From Lachnospiraceae bacterium (GTDB lineage: Bacteria; Bacillota; Clostridia; Lachnospirales; Lachnospiraceae), in contig DNUZ01000014.1 in NCBI GenBank assembly GCA_003507655.1, positions 54,384-81,061 of the forward strand: a DNA stretch of 26,678 nt, given 5' to 3'. Made by a program: the position numbers and the translations under genes. The notes under the pieces were generated by a model. That model made no database searches. It was not told where the DNA came from and was given only the letters and a program-made list of their open reading frames with translations. Shown here piece after piece: positions 15,233 to 23,135 of the stretch. Position 1 is the stretch's first letter. Each line of letters starts with the position of its first letter.

Positions 15233-16588
15233 CTAACCTTCTAATATATCATCAATATCGTCCAGACCCAGATTTGTCGTTACGATGATGACACTGTCTC
15301 CACTCTGCAGCATATCATTTCCGCTTGGTGTGATCAGTTTCCCCTTTCTCTGTATTGAGCAGATCAGCAGATTTTTCTTAATCTTCAATTCACAGATTGG
15401 TTTGTTAGTGACTTTTGCTGTCTTGCTGACAATGAACTCTAATGCTTCTACCCGTCCATCGATCATACGATAAAGTGTCTGTACATTACTTCCCATGGTG
15501 TTTTGCATTGCACGCACATAACGGATAATGGACACACCGGTAATGACCTTTGGCACGATCAGGCTGTCAATCCCCAGATCATCGACGACTTCGGGGAATT
15601 CAATCTTATCTATCTTTGTCATGGTCTTTGCATGTGACACTTTTTTCGCATAAAGAGAAAGCATGATATTTTCCTCATCGATATCGGTCATTGCCGCAAA
15701 TGCATCTGTCTCACGGATTTCTTCTTCTAATAAAAGCTCTTTATCAATTGCTTCCCCCTGAATGATCATAGCATGTGGCAATGCTTCACTCAGTTCTTCA
15801 CAACGCTTTTTATTTTCTTCAATGATCTTTACTTCCACTCCGGTATCCTGAAGGATTTTTGCAAGATAGAAAGAAATCATTCCTCCTCCTGCTACCATGA
15901 CGGATTTGATTGGGTTCGCCGGTACACCGATCTTTTTAAAAAACGGAGTTGCCTCGCGGATCGGAAGGCTGACGGAAATTGCATCACCAGCCATCAGTAC
16001 AAAATTACCATCCGGAATCCGGATCTCTTTTCCACGTTTTACAATACAAACCAGGATCTGTCTGCTGATCTTAACGGCAAATTCTGCAACACTCATTCCG
16101 TTTAATACGGATTTTTCCGGAATGACTACACGAAGCAGGGTCATTCCACCACGGAATTTCTCTACTGCAAGGGCAGACGGATACTGTATCAGACGTGCCA
16201 TCTCGTTTGCAGCCTCCCATTCCGGGTTAATGGACATAGACAGTCCAAGTTCTTCTCTTATATATCCAATTTCATCGTAATATTCCGGATTTCTCACTCT
16301 TGCGATCGTCTGGCAGTTACCTGCCTTTTTCGCGATCAGGCAGCTTAACAAATTGACTTCATCCTGGTTTGCAACGGAGATCAGAAGGTCTGCTTTTTCA
16401 ATGCCTGCTTCTTTTTGGGTCCGGTAACTGGTACCATTTCCCAATACGCAATAGATGTCCATTTCCGAAGAAAGGTCTTTTATTTTTTCCTCATCCGAGT
16501 CAATGACCGTAATCTCGTGTCCCTCGGCATTCAAATGCTGGGCAAGCGTATATCCTACTTTTCCGCTTCCCACAATAATGATATTCAC
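15233..16588 (-). CDS. trkA: Trk system potassium uptake protein TrkA (two RCK domains)
   Basis: This is the cytosolic nucleotide-binding gating subunit of TrkH, 451 residues. It is the tandem form: TrkA-N Rossmann (GSGKVG at 7-12, Asp30 for ribose), TrkA-C, a second TrkA-N (VAGGGM at 232-237, acidic end EENKKR) and a second TrkA-C. The longest frame starts with an ATG at 16618, but I chose the GTG at 16588. It has TGGAGG eight nt upstream, begins exactly at the Rossmann strand MNIIIVGSG, and the predicted transcript start (about 16625) would leave the ATG only a few bases of leader. It is the first gene of the trkA-trkH-small protein operon. Confidence 0.95.
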   Translation of the reverse strand: MNIIIVGSGKVGYTLAQHLNAEGHEITVIDSDEEKIKDLSSEMDIYCVLGNGTSYRTQKEAGIEKADLLISVANQDEVNLLSCLIAKKAGNCQTIARVRNPEYYDEIGYIREELGLSMSINPEWEAANEMARLIQYPSALAVEKFRGGMTLLRVVIPEKSVLNGMSVAEFAVKISRQILVCIVKRGKEIRIPDGNFVLMAGDAISVSLPIREATPFFKKIGVPANPIKSVMVAGGGMISFYLAKILQDTGVEVKIIEENKKRCEELSEALPHAMIIQGEAIDKELLLEEEIRETDAFAAMTDIDEENIMLSLYAKKVSHAKTMTKIDKIEFPEVVDDLGIDSLIVPKVITGVSIIRYVRAMQNTMGSNVQTLYRMIDGRVEALEFIVSKTAKVTNKPICELKIKKNLLICSIQRKGKLITPSGNDMLQSGDSVIIVTTNLGLDDIDDILEG

Positions 16589-16631
16589 TCTCTTATCCTC
16601 CAACGATCCAAAACTCATTCCCGCTCGGAAT

Positions 16632-16660
16632 ATTATACTCCAAAGACTTTCTTTTGTCGA
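16632..16660 (-). promoter_or_regulatory. Promoter of trkA
   Basis: On the minus strand, TCGACA (16655-16660), a 17-nt spacer and TATAAT (16632-16637) predict a transcript start near 16625, about 37 nt before the GTG start of trkA. Confidence 0.7.
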
Positions 16661-16851
16661 TGTATATCGCGCTAAGAGATAGTATAATTTTCGCTATATG
16701 TCAAATAATATTCCCCTTTTTCCTGCATTTATAGATGTAAGATTCTGAAAAATCCATCAAAATATTATTATGTTCAGAAATCCGTTCTTTCTCTCAAAAG
16801 TAACCATAAAAACATTTCATATTTTAAAATCTCCCCATATCGAGGACTTTT

Positions 16852-16860
16852 TGCTATAAT
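16852..16860 (+). promoter_or_regulatory. Extended -10 promoter of the small lipoprotein
   Basis: TGCTATAAT fits the extended -10 pattern TGnTATAAT. No good -35 is found at 17 nt. The start codon is 77 nt downstream. Confidence 0.55.
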
Positions 16861-16936
16861 AGAATAAGCAGTTCCGATTTCATCTGGAACGGCAAAAGAA
16901 AAAAGACAGAATATTTCAAAGAAAGAAGGATCCTTT

Positions 16937-17338
16937 ATGAGAAAAAAATTATTTGCCATACTACTCGTTGGCATTTTCGTACTGTCACTCTACGCCTGTG
17001 GAAGCAACAGTAAAACAGACCTGAGCGGCACCTGGAAAACAAAAGAAGAGGACGGAAGCTGGATGGAAGCTGAGATCAAAGATGATGTCATCACGATCAA
17101 CTGGATCTCTGACGAAGGCGAATCCACCTCGGTATTCTGGGTTGGTTCCTACGATGCTCCAAAAGATTCCGGTAACGAATACTCCTGGGAATCCAAGCGT
17201 GACAAAGACAAGACGGATAAAGAACCGCTGGCTTCCTCAGATGATACTAAGAAGTTCACTTATAAAGATGGAAAACTCACTTATCAGATGACAGGTTTCG
17301 GGGTTACTACGACAATGTCTATGACGAGGGAGAAATAG
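16937..17338 (+). CDS. Small putative lipoprotein of unknown function
   Basis: This protein of 133 residues has a lipoprotein signal: MRKK, a hydrophobic core, and the lipobox LYAC with Cys21 as the lipidation site. The mature part is mostly predicted beta strand and rich in Trp, Ser, Thr, Asp and Lys (SGTWKTKEEDGSW, INWISDEGES, FWVGSYDAP, KKFTYKDGKLTYQMTG). This looks like a small lipocalin-like or beta-barrel surface protein, but that is a guess. I recall similar hypothetical lipoproteins in Firmicutes without a known role. The ATG follows AGAAGGA. It stands alone, with its own extended -10 promoter; the tRNA-operon terminator lies just downstream on the other strand. Confidence 0.8.
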   Translation: MRKKLFAILLVGIFVLSLYACGSNSKTDLSGTWKTKEEDGSWMEAEIKDDVITINWISDEGESTSVFWVGSYDAPKDSGNEYSWESKRDKDKTDKEPLASSDDTKKFTYKDGKLTYQMTGFGVTTTMSMTREK

Positions 17339-17344
17339 GATACA

Positions 17345-17387
17345 GAATAAAGAAAACCCCTTGCAAAAACCACATTTGCAAGGGGTT
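17345..17387 (-). terminator. Intrinsic terminator of the tRNA operon
   Basis: AACCCCTTGCAAA (17355-17367) pairs with TTTGCAAGGGGTT (17375-17387) over 7 nt. The T-rich tail TTTTCTTTATTC lies on the minus strand only, so it ends the tRNA transcript. It may also fold at the 3' end of the converging lipoprotein mRNA. Confidence 0.85.
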
Positions 17388-17403
17388 AACCATAAATAAA
17401 AAG

Positions 17404-17476
17404 AGCGCGAGACGGGACTCGAACCCGCGGCCCCGACCTTGGCAAGGTCGTGCTCCACCAACTGAGCCACTCGCGC
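17404..17476 (-). tRNA. tRNA-Gly (GCC)
   Basis: The acceptor stem GCGCGAG pairs with CTCGCGC. The anticodon loop TTGCCAA gives anticodon GCC, and the T arm has GGTTCGAGTCC. It is 73 nt with discriminator U and no encoded CCA. It is the last gene of a three-tRNA operon. Confidence 0.96.
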
Positions 17477-17509
17477 ATACAAAATTACTTGCTGTTCTGT
17501 CAACAGCTA

Positions 17510-17580
17510 AGCGGGTGATGGGAATCGAACCCACGTATCCAGCTTGGAAGGCTGGTGTTCTACCATTGAACTACACCCGC
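17510..17580 (-). tRNA. tRNA-Gly (TCC)
   Basis: The acceptor stem GCGGGTG pairs with CACCCGC. The loop CTTCCAA gives anticodon TCC. It is 71 nt, with no encoded CCA. It lies 33 nt from tRNA-Gly(GCC) and 4 nt from tRNA-Phe. Confidence 0.96.
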
Positions 17581-17584
17581 ACAA

Positions 17585-17657
<73 letters not shown>

Positions 17658-17685
17658 ATTTCGCTTTCTTACGTCAGCAAATAGA

Positions 17686-17714
17686 ATTTTACATGAAAGA
17701 TACATAATTGTCAA
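17686..17714 (-). promoter_or_regulatory. Promoter of the tRNA operon
   Basis: On the minus strand a perfect TTGACA (17709-17714), a 17-nt spacer and TAAAAT (17686-17691) lie 28 nt before the 5' end of tRNA-Phe. Confidence 0.85.
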
Positions 17715-17760
17715 GATATTTTCTACAATTTTTTATTTTTTTACTTCTACCAATGATTGC

Positions 17761-17797
17761 AACAGGCGTATGCCCGCTCCGGGTTCACACGCCTGTT
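17761..17797 (-). terminator. Hairpin after the oleate hydratase gene, possible terminator
   Basis: AACAGGCGT (17761-17769) and ACGCCTGTT (17789-17797) form a 9-bp stem 42 nt past the stop of the gene at 17839. No T run follows directly on the minus strand; a T-poor, A-rich stretch does. Termination is therefore uncertain. Confidence 0.4.
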
Positions 17798-17838
17798 ACT
17801 GCTAAATGTTCTATGAATGTTTTATTTTCGCAGTGCTC

Positions 17839-19815
17839 CTAAAGCATCCCATCCTTGATCACATCGTGGTCCCTTAAGATTTTTTCTACGACCGTTCCTT
17901 TTACGACGCGAAGCAATGGTTTCTTTAACACATTGAGTGGTCCCGGCAGGGAAATCTCTAATGGGGATTTTCCATCCATCAGTTTTACACTGCTGTCTAA
18001 AAGTTCGCGGATGTCATAGACACTGCCCCATACCTCCGGCACACCACGGTCTACACCGAGAAGTCCATAGACTGCTTCCATTGCGGTTCTGACCGAATAC
18101 TCTGTTGTAAATACCGTATCACGCGGTGTTTCGGTAAACTGTCCTAAGAATGCGAAGTTGACGCATCCATCCGGGATAACATCCGGGCGGTCACCCTTAG
18201 TTCTTGGCATAAAGAATGCTGTAATGTAAGGCATCATCGTTGGTACGGAAACGGCACTGTTCTCTGCTAAATCCTCAATCTGATCTACCGGAACGCCGAT
18301 ATGGTACAGCCATTCTTCCGTAATCTCTTTACCGGTACAGTCTTTCATCGGTTTCTTGATGTAGTCTCCCGGAACATCCGTAAAGAGTCCATATACCCAG
18401 ACACATACTTTGTCTTTGTCCTGATCTTTGAACTGTCCCTGACGATTGATCGTCCAGCTTAACAGCCAGCTGGAATCCTGACAGCTTACAATACCGCCGG
18501 TGACTACTTTTCCGCTTCTCGGATCACGTTTGCAGATGTTCGTAATATAAGGGATGATCTTATCATCCAATGTGGTGATCGTTGCAGACTCCCAGTTTGT
18601 CTTTGCGACATCTGAGCAAAATTTTTCCGGATGACCGAATGCCGGATCCTGTTTTGCGATGTTTTTCCAGAGGTTCCAGCAGCCGCTTGTTCTGACTTCT
18701 GCATCTCCGTTCGGTGCATGGTTCTGATCACCGTAGATCGTACCCTCTGTACAGCTTCCGTTGGTTACAAAGACTAAATCGTTTTCTGTCAGCATAATGC
18801 CGTTTTCTACGCCTTTGACTTTACACTCAATCGTTTTTGCAATTTTCTTATTGCCTTCAAATTCAAAAATAACATTGGTTACTTCCGTATTGAACTGGAA
18901 GTCTACGCCCGCATCCTCAAGATATTTCTGCATCGGAAGGATCAGGGAATCATATTGGTTGTACTTTGTAAATTTTAATGCACTGAAATCCGGAAGTCCT
19001 GCAATATGATGGATAAATCTCTGGAAGTAGAGCTTCATCTCTAAGGCACTGTGCCAGTTTTCAAACGCAAACATGGTTCTCCAATAGAGCCAGAACGTGG
19101 AGTTAAATACTTCTTCGTCAAATACATCTTCGATCGTTTTATCATACAGATCTTCATCCTTGGTCATGAACAGCTTCATGATCTCCATGCAGCCCTTCTG
19201 GCTTAAGTTAAATTTACCGTCTGTGTGCGCATCTTCGCCACGGTTTACGGTTGCACGGCACAGGGAGTAATTCGGGTCTTCTTTATTCAACCAGTAATAT
19301 TCATCTAACACGGATATGCCCGGTGTCTCAATGGAAGGAATACTGCGGAACAAATCCCACAGACATTCAAAATGATTTTCCATCTCACGTCCGCCACGCA
19401 TCACATAACCTCTGGTCGGGTCAAAAATACCATCACAGGCACCGCCTGCAATATCCATTGCTTCTAAAATATGGATATGGGAACCCGGCATCTGTCCGTC
19501 TCTTACCAAGAAACATGCCGTTGCCAATGCTGCCAATCCGCTTCCTACGATGTAGGCATTCTTCTCATCGACACCTTCCGGCTTTTTCGGACGGGCAAAT
19601 GCCTCGTAGTTACCATTGGTATAATAAATTCCCTTGCTGTTCTTTTCATGTTTTCCAAGTTCTGTATTACGATACTCTTCTTTTCTGGAATTACTTTTAT
19701 TTTTATTTGTCGTTTTAGTCTCCGGCTTCTTATGATTTTTTGCTGCTACGGCTGCAACACCTGCACCTGCCGCAAGTGCTGCCACACCAATTCCAATACC
19801 TGTTTTTTTACTCAT
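17839..19815 (-). CDS. ohyA: Oleate hydratase (MCRA family) with an N-terminal anchor-like extension
   Basis: This is a FAD-dependent fatty acid hydratase that adds water to cis-9 double bonds of unsaturated fatty acids, such as oleate to 10-hydroxystearate; in gut bacteria this is thought to detoxify free fatty acids. It has 658 residues. The family core starts near residue 63 (YYTNGNYEAFARPKKPEGVD), followed by the FAD-binding GSGLAA (91-96), LEAMDIAGGACDG, RGGREMENHFECLWDL (140-155) and NRQGQFKDQ. Before it is an extra stretch of about 60 residues: a Gly/Ala hydrophobic segment (about 6-25) and a Lys/Asn/Glu linker, resembling a membrane anchor. I place the start at the ATG at 19815, eight nt after AAAGGTGG, rather than the upstream GTG that overlaps that site. 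A TetR-type gene lies upstream. Confidence 0.92.
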   Translation of the reverse strand: MSKKTGIGIGVAALAAGAGVAAVAAKNHKKPETKTTNKNKSNSRKEEYRNTELGKHEKNSKGIYYTNGNYEAFARPKKPEGVDEKNAYIVGSGLAALATACFLVRDGQMPGSHIHILEAMDIAGGACDGIFDPTRGYVMRGGREMENHFECLWDLFRSIPSIETPGISVLDEYYWLNKEDPNYSLCRATVNRGEDAHTDGKFNLSQKGCMEIMKLFMTKDEDLYDKTIEDVFDEEVFNSTFWLYWRTMFAFENWHSALEMKLYFQRFIHHIAGLPDFSALKFTKYNQYDSLILPMQKYLEDAGVDFQFNTEVTNVIFEFEGNKKIAKTIECKVKGVENGIMLTENDLVFVTNGSCTEGTIYGDQNHAPNGDAEVRTSGCWNLWKNIAKQDPAFGHPEKFCSDVAKTNWESATITTLDDKIIPYITNICKRDPRSGKVVTGGIVSCQDSSWLLSWTINRQGQFKDQDKDKVCVWVYGLFTDVPGDYIKKPMKDCTGKEITEEWLYHIGVPVDQIEDLAENSAVSVPTMMPYITAFFMPRTKGDRPDVIPDGCVNFAFLGQFTETPRDTVFTTEYSVRTAMEAVYGLLGVDRGVPEVWGSVYDIRELLDSSVKLMDGKSPLEISLPGPLNVLKKPLLRVVKGTVVEKILRDHDVIKDGML

Positions 19816-19899
19816 AAAAAATTCCACCTTTCTTCTGTCGGCTTCTGATTTTTCTTTTCAACTTCATCCTATTCCTCTCCGCCTTTTTTTCCAACTTAC

Positions 19900-19942
19900 A
19901 AAAAAGGCAGAATGATAAATTTTTTATCATTCTACCCTTTTT
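19900..19942 (-). terminator. Terminator after the TetR-type gene, possible operator too
   Basis: AGAATGATAAA (19909-19919) and TTTATCATTCT (19923-19933) form an 11-bp perfect stem, extended by A/T-rich arms. It ends in TTTTTT on the minus strand, 9 nt past the stop of the regulator. It also lies about 95 nt upstream of the oleate hydratase start, where an operator would be expected. Confidence 0.75.
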
Positions 19943-19950
19943 GATAAGAT

Positions 19951-20517
19951 TCATCCTTTTTTATTCTGCTCAAAATTCTGAATTGAATTCGTGATATTGC
20001 CATGTAACATCACACTCATTCTTTCCACAATCTCATGATAGTCTTCTTTCATCCCCTGCTTGATCCAGTCCAGCATCAGACCGACAAAGCCGTATTTGTG
20101 AAAATCTGCAATAAAACTTTTATTTTCCTCCGATAAACCTGTTCCCTTGCTCTTTTCCTCTACTACGCCGATGATCAGTTCATAAGTCAGCTTGTACAGA
20201 TAATTCTCTATTTTTTCTTTGCTGACAGAATGGTATACATTGGTAATAAACGGTTTATTTTTCAATACCACTTCAAAAATCTGCTCTAAGCCTTCCTGCC
20301 AGGTATCATAGGTGCGCTTGTCCTGTAAAGCACGTTTTCCATCCTCTACACACGCCCACTCCGCCAGATCGTAGATGTCCTGAAAATGATAATAAAAAGT
20401 CATCCGGCTGATCCCGCAATCCGTTGTCAGGTCATTGATCGTAATTTTGTCCAAAGGTTTGCTTAACAGCAATTTTTTCAGTGATTCCTCTAATGCCCGC
20501 TTGGTTGTACTTGACAT
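19951..20517 (-). CDS. TetR-family regulator next to oleate hydratase
   Basis: This is a 188-residue regulator. The helix-turn-helix lies at about 26-46 (ITINDLTTDCGISRMTFYYHF), a strong TetR pattern with the FYYHF recognition-helix end. The C-terminal domain (YELIIGVVEE to GLMLDWIKQGM) resembles the DhaS-like TetR_C group. The ATG follows AGGAGCT. It lies 40 nt after the binding lipoprotein gene and 135 nt before oleate hydratase, with a terminator in the latter gap. By position it is the likely sensor of fatty acids controlling the hydratase, but co-transcription with the lipoprotein is also possible. The ligand cannot be read from the sequence. Confidence 0.9.
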   Translation of the reverse strand: MSSTTKRALEESLKKLLLSKPLDKITINDLTTDCGISRMTFYYHFQDIYDLAEWACVEDGKRALQDKRTYDTWQEGLEQIFEVVLKNKPFITNVYHSVSKEKIENYLYKLTYELIIGVVEEKSKGTGLSEENKSFIADFHKYGFVGLMLDWIKQGMKEDYHEIVERMSVMLHGNITNSIQNFEQNKKG

Positions 20518-20557
20518 AGCTCCTATCCCTTCCCATGGCGTAACTTACCGCTTAGTA

Positions 20558-21844
20558 CTATTCCTCTTCTTCCTCTTCCGGCAAATCCCAACCCGGGTTC
20601 TCTTTGTCTGCGATCTGGGCGATCACGTCTGCTAACTCCACATCACTTCTCAACGTCTGTACTGCGGACAGATTGACCGGTATAACACCACTCATGTCAT
20701 AATGCATCTGCTGGGAATCGGCACTTCCAAGATAGGTTGCTAATGCGATCGTCATTTCAAAATTCTCACAGTCCGGATTGACTCCGATACATTTTGCTTC
20801 TGTCACACACTTCATCTGCTTTGTCATTCCATCTATAGTAAAAACAGGAAGTGCTGCCACTCCGAGATTTTCTCCTAAGGCTTCTTTCAGCTTGTCATAA
20901 GCTGACGCATCCTGTACTGCTGCCTGTACGGTTCCGTCTTTCAGTCCTGTGATCCCCGCATTTCCATCGGTATCGTTTAATACCTGCGGATTGGAACGGA
21001 ATGTTGCAAGCCATGCATCTACTGTTTCCTTTGCTAACGGCTCGGATTCCTTCTGTTCGCCATTTTCTGACTGTGTGTTATCCTGTGTGGATTCTTCCGG
21101 CTGCACTGCATCCGTTTGTGTGTTGTCCTGTGCTGCGTCATCTGTCTGAGTATTATCTTTTGTGCCGTCTTCTGTACCGTCTGTTCCGTTTTCATCCTGC
21201 TCCGGCACCTCTACGACATCCTGTGCCTGATAAAACGCGTTTCGATAGTTCTCATCGTCTAATGGATATGCCAGCACTCCTTTTGCAAGAATCGTATCTA
21301 AATTCTGCACATCCTCTTGGGATAATGTTCTCTTATCATAATATAAAACATATGGGTTTGCCTCTACCGGGATTCCATATACTTTCTGCGCATATTTCGA
21401 CAGATCACCAATGCTCGTTGCATTCGAAGAAAGTACATAGTCTTCGGTCTCTCCCCAAAGTCTTGTCAAAAGACGGCTCTCGACAAGTTCTGCGGTCTGT
21501 GCACTGTTAAAAATAAAAATGTCCGGTGCCTTCTCGCGGTTTTCTTCCATCTTCTTTGCCGCTTTTTCTTCTGTATAGGCTGCATACTTAAATTCTAATT
21601 CTGCATCCTGATGTTTTGCCGCAAACATATCACATCTGGTCTTTAACCAGCTTCCCTTTTCATCTGACAGATCTGCTTTGCTTCCCCAAATCGTAAACTG
21701 ATATACCGGTTTTGCTTCTTCGGTCTCTGTCTCTTCTCCGTTTTTATTTTTGGATGATTCTTTATTCCCTGATTTCCCACAGGCAGCCACTGCTACCGTC
21801 ATCATAACGAGGACAAGGAACATTGCGAATAATCTTTTTTTCAT
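20558..21844 (-). CDS. Extracellular solute-binding lipoprotein, maltodextrin-type, with low-complexity insert
   Basis: This is a 428-residue ABC-importer substrate-binding lipoprotein. The signal ends in the lipobox VAAC (Cys22), followed by a Ser/Lys/Glu linker. Family 1 features follow: FTIWGSKAD near 50, PDIFIFNSAQ near 107, YGIPVEANPYVLYYDK (156-171), NAGITGLKDGTVQAAV (295-310), LGVAALPVF and YLGSADSQQMHYDMSGVIPVN. These match the maltose/maltodextrin type of Lachnospiraceae. Residues about 210-270 are an Asp/Thr/Gln/Asn-rich insert with three DNTQ copies, not normal for the fold, and the C-terminus is six Glu. No permease or ATPase gene is adjacent, so it is an orphan here. It is divergent from the LacI-type regulator, which probably controls it. 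The ATG follows GAGG by eight nt. Confidence 0.88.
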   Translation of the reverse strand: MKKRLFAMFLVLVMMTVAVAACGKSGNKESSKNKNGEETETEEAKPVYQFTIWGSKADLSDEKGSWLKTRCDMFAAKHQDAELEFKYAAYTEEKAAKKMEENREKAPDIFIFNSAQTAELVESRLLTRLWGETEDYVLSSNATSIGDLSKYAQKVYGIPVEANPYVLYYDKRTLSQEDVQNLDTILAKGVLAYPLDDENYRNAFYQAQDVVEVPEQDENGTDGTEDGTKDNTQTDDAAQDNTQTDAVQPEESTQDNTQSENGEQKESEPLAKETVDAWLATFRSNPQVLNDTDGNAGITGLKDGTVQAAVQDASAYDKLKEALGENLGVAALPVFTIDGMTKQMKCVTEAKCIGVNPDCENFEMTIALATYLGSADSQQMHYDMSGVIPVNLSAVQTLRSDVELADVIAQIADKENPGWDLPEEEEEE

Positions 21845-21980
21845 GATCGATACCTCATTCTATGATTTCTTTTTTACCGAACTATCATACACCTTTTTCG
21901 CCTTTTTTGCTACTCCTATTTCCCTATCTTAAGAAAAAGACAAAAATTTCGCGCTTTTCTTTCCATTTGCATCATTTTAG

Positions 21981-21989
21981 TGCTATAAT
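21981..21989 (+). promoter_or_regulatory. Extended -10 promoter of the LacI-type regulator
   Basis: TGCTATAAT fits TGnTATAAT, 58 nt upstream of the ATG at 22047. The -35 is weak (TTCCAT at 21961-21966). An 8-bp palindrome AGTATACT follows near 21997, but I see no clear LacI-type operator with a central CG. Confidence 0.55.
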
Positions 21990-22046
21990 GAAATAAAGTA
22001 TACTGTTACAGCACATTTGTTTTATTTTTTTCAAAGGAGGAGGACA

Positions 22047-23042
22047 ATGACTACCATCAAAGACATTGCAGACCGCCTTGGCATCTCACTCAGCACGGTC
22101 TCCAAGGGTTTAAATGGTGCGAACGATATCAGCGAGGAGCTTCGCCAGCTTGTCTTAGATACAGCGGTTGAAATGGGTTATCAGACAAAGAAAATGAAAA
22201 AGGAGGAGTTCAAAAAACTCTGCCTTTTTATTAAAAATATGGATTACGAATCTCCGGAGGATTTCGGCTATGACATCATTCTGGGTTTTAAACAATCCGC
22301 TTTCCGGGACAATTGGAACGTCGATGTGATTCCGGTTACCCCTGATTTTCAGCTTTCTGAGAAATATGACACCTATATGCTTAAAAACGGATACAGCGGT
22401 GCATTTTTTGTCGGCTTTTCACTCCACGACACCTGGCTAGACCAGTTGCGGGATACGAAGATTCCTGCCGTCTTATTCGATAATTATATTCCGAACAATC
22501 CTCATGTTTCCTATATCGGAACGGATAATGATGAGGGTATTGATGCTGCGATCGAGCATCTCTATCAGCTTGGTCACAGAAAGATCGCCTTTTTGAACGG
22601 CCCGTCTTATTCAATGATCTCTAAGAGCCGTCATCAGGCGTTTATCGACAGTATGGAAAAACATGATCTGATTGTACATCCTGAACTGGCTGTCTATGGT
22701 GATTTCTCTTCGGAAACTGCCAGCGAGCATGTTCCGAATTTCTTAGCCAGTGGTGTCAGTGCGATCCTTTGCAGCAGCGATGTCATTGCAAGCGGAGTCT
22801 TCTCGGAATGCCAGCGCCGCGGATGCCGCATCCCAACCGATGTCAGCGTTATCGGTTTTGACGATCTGCCGATCTCTTCTACCTTACATCCGCTTCTGAC
22901 TACGATCCGTCAGGACAGACTGGAGTTAGGAAGAACCGGTTATTTTTCTTTAAATTCCATGCTGCACGGTGTAGCACTCAGCAGGACACTTCTGCATCCT
23001 GAATTAGTAGTGCGTGCTTCTACGGCAAAACGGACAAAATAA
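22047..23042 (+). CDS. LacI-family transcriptional regulator
   Basis: This is a 331-residue sugar-responsive regulator. The helix-turn-helix and hinge region occupy residues 2-60 (TTIKDIADRLGISLSTVSK, then GLNGANDISEELRQLVL, GYQTKKM). The periplasmic-binding-type sensor domain follows, with AAIEHLYQLGHRKIAFLNG, SAILCSSDVIASG and VIGFDDLPISSTLHPLLTTI as family landmarks. The frame is open from 22017, but the ATG at 22047 directly follows AAAGGAGGAGG and gives the true N-terminus. It is divergent from the sugar-binding lipoprotein, which suggests it regulates it, probably in response to a sugar. It ends at a terminator shared with the secreted beta-helix gene. Confidence 0.95.
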   Translation: MTTIKDIADRLGISLSTVSKGLNGANDISEELRQLVLDTAVEMGYQTKKMKKEEFKKLCLFIKNMDYESPEDFGYDIILGFKQSAFRDNWNVDVIPVTPDFQLSEKYDTYMLKNGYSGAFFVGFSLHDTWLDQLRDTKIPAVLFDNYIPNNPHVSYIGTDNDEGIDAAIEHLYQLGHRKIAFLNGPSYSMISKSRHQAFIDSMEKHDLIVHPELAVYGDFSSETASEHVPNFLASGVSAILCSSDVIASGVFSECQRRGCRIPTDVSVIGFDDLPISSTLHPLLTTIRQDRLELGRTGYFSLNSMLHGVALSRTLLHPELVVRASTAKRTK

Positions 23043-23062
23043 AACACTTCACAAAGCACAAT

Positions 23063-23099
23063 AAAGGCGGCCTGAGCAAATTCTCAAGCCGCCTTTTTT
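23063..23099. terminator. Bidirectional intrinsic terminator
   Basis: AAAGGCGGC (23063-23071) and GCCGCCTTT (23088-23096) form the stem, with an inner TGAG/CTCA pairing. A TTTTTT run (23094-23099) follows on the plus strand, and the A run serves the minus strand. It ends the LacI-type gene and the converging beta-helix gene. Confidence 0.9.
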
Positions 23100-23135
23100 C
23101 TCTTATTTTTTCATATCAGCTTCCTGCTGCAATTC

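Larger units (their letters stand above)
16589..16936. other. Divergent intergenic region between trkA and the lipoprotein gene
   Basis: The 348-nt AT-rich spacer holds the trkA promoter (16632-16660) and an extended -10 for the lipoprotein (16852-16860). A small hairpin GTTCC/GGAAC (16871-16890) lies in the lipoprotein leader. A second minus-strand TTGACA (16699-16704) has no good -10. I see no gene and no riboswitch I can name. Confidence 0.6.

Noticed and set aside
16415..16682. Plus-strand open frames opposite the trkA start region
   Set aside because: They lie opposite a well-supported Rossmann-domain gene and have no ribosome binding site.
17237..17534. Minus-strand frames that read through the tRNA-Gly genes
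   Set aside because: The peptides (for example VAQLVEHDLAKVGAAGSS) are translations of tRNA sequence, a well-known false call.
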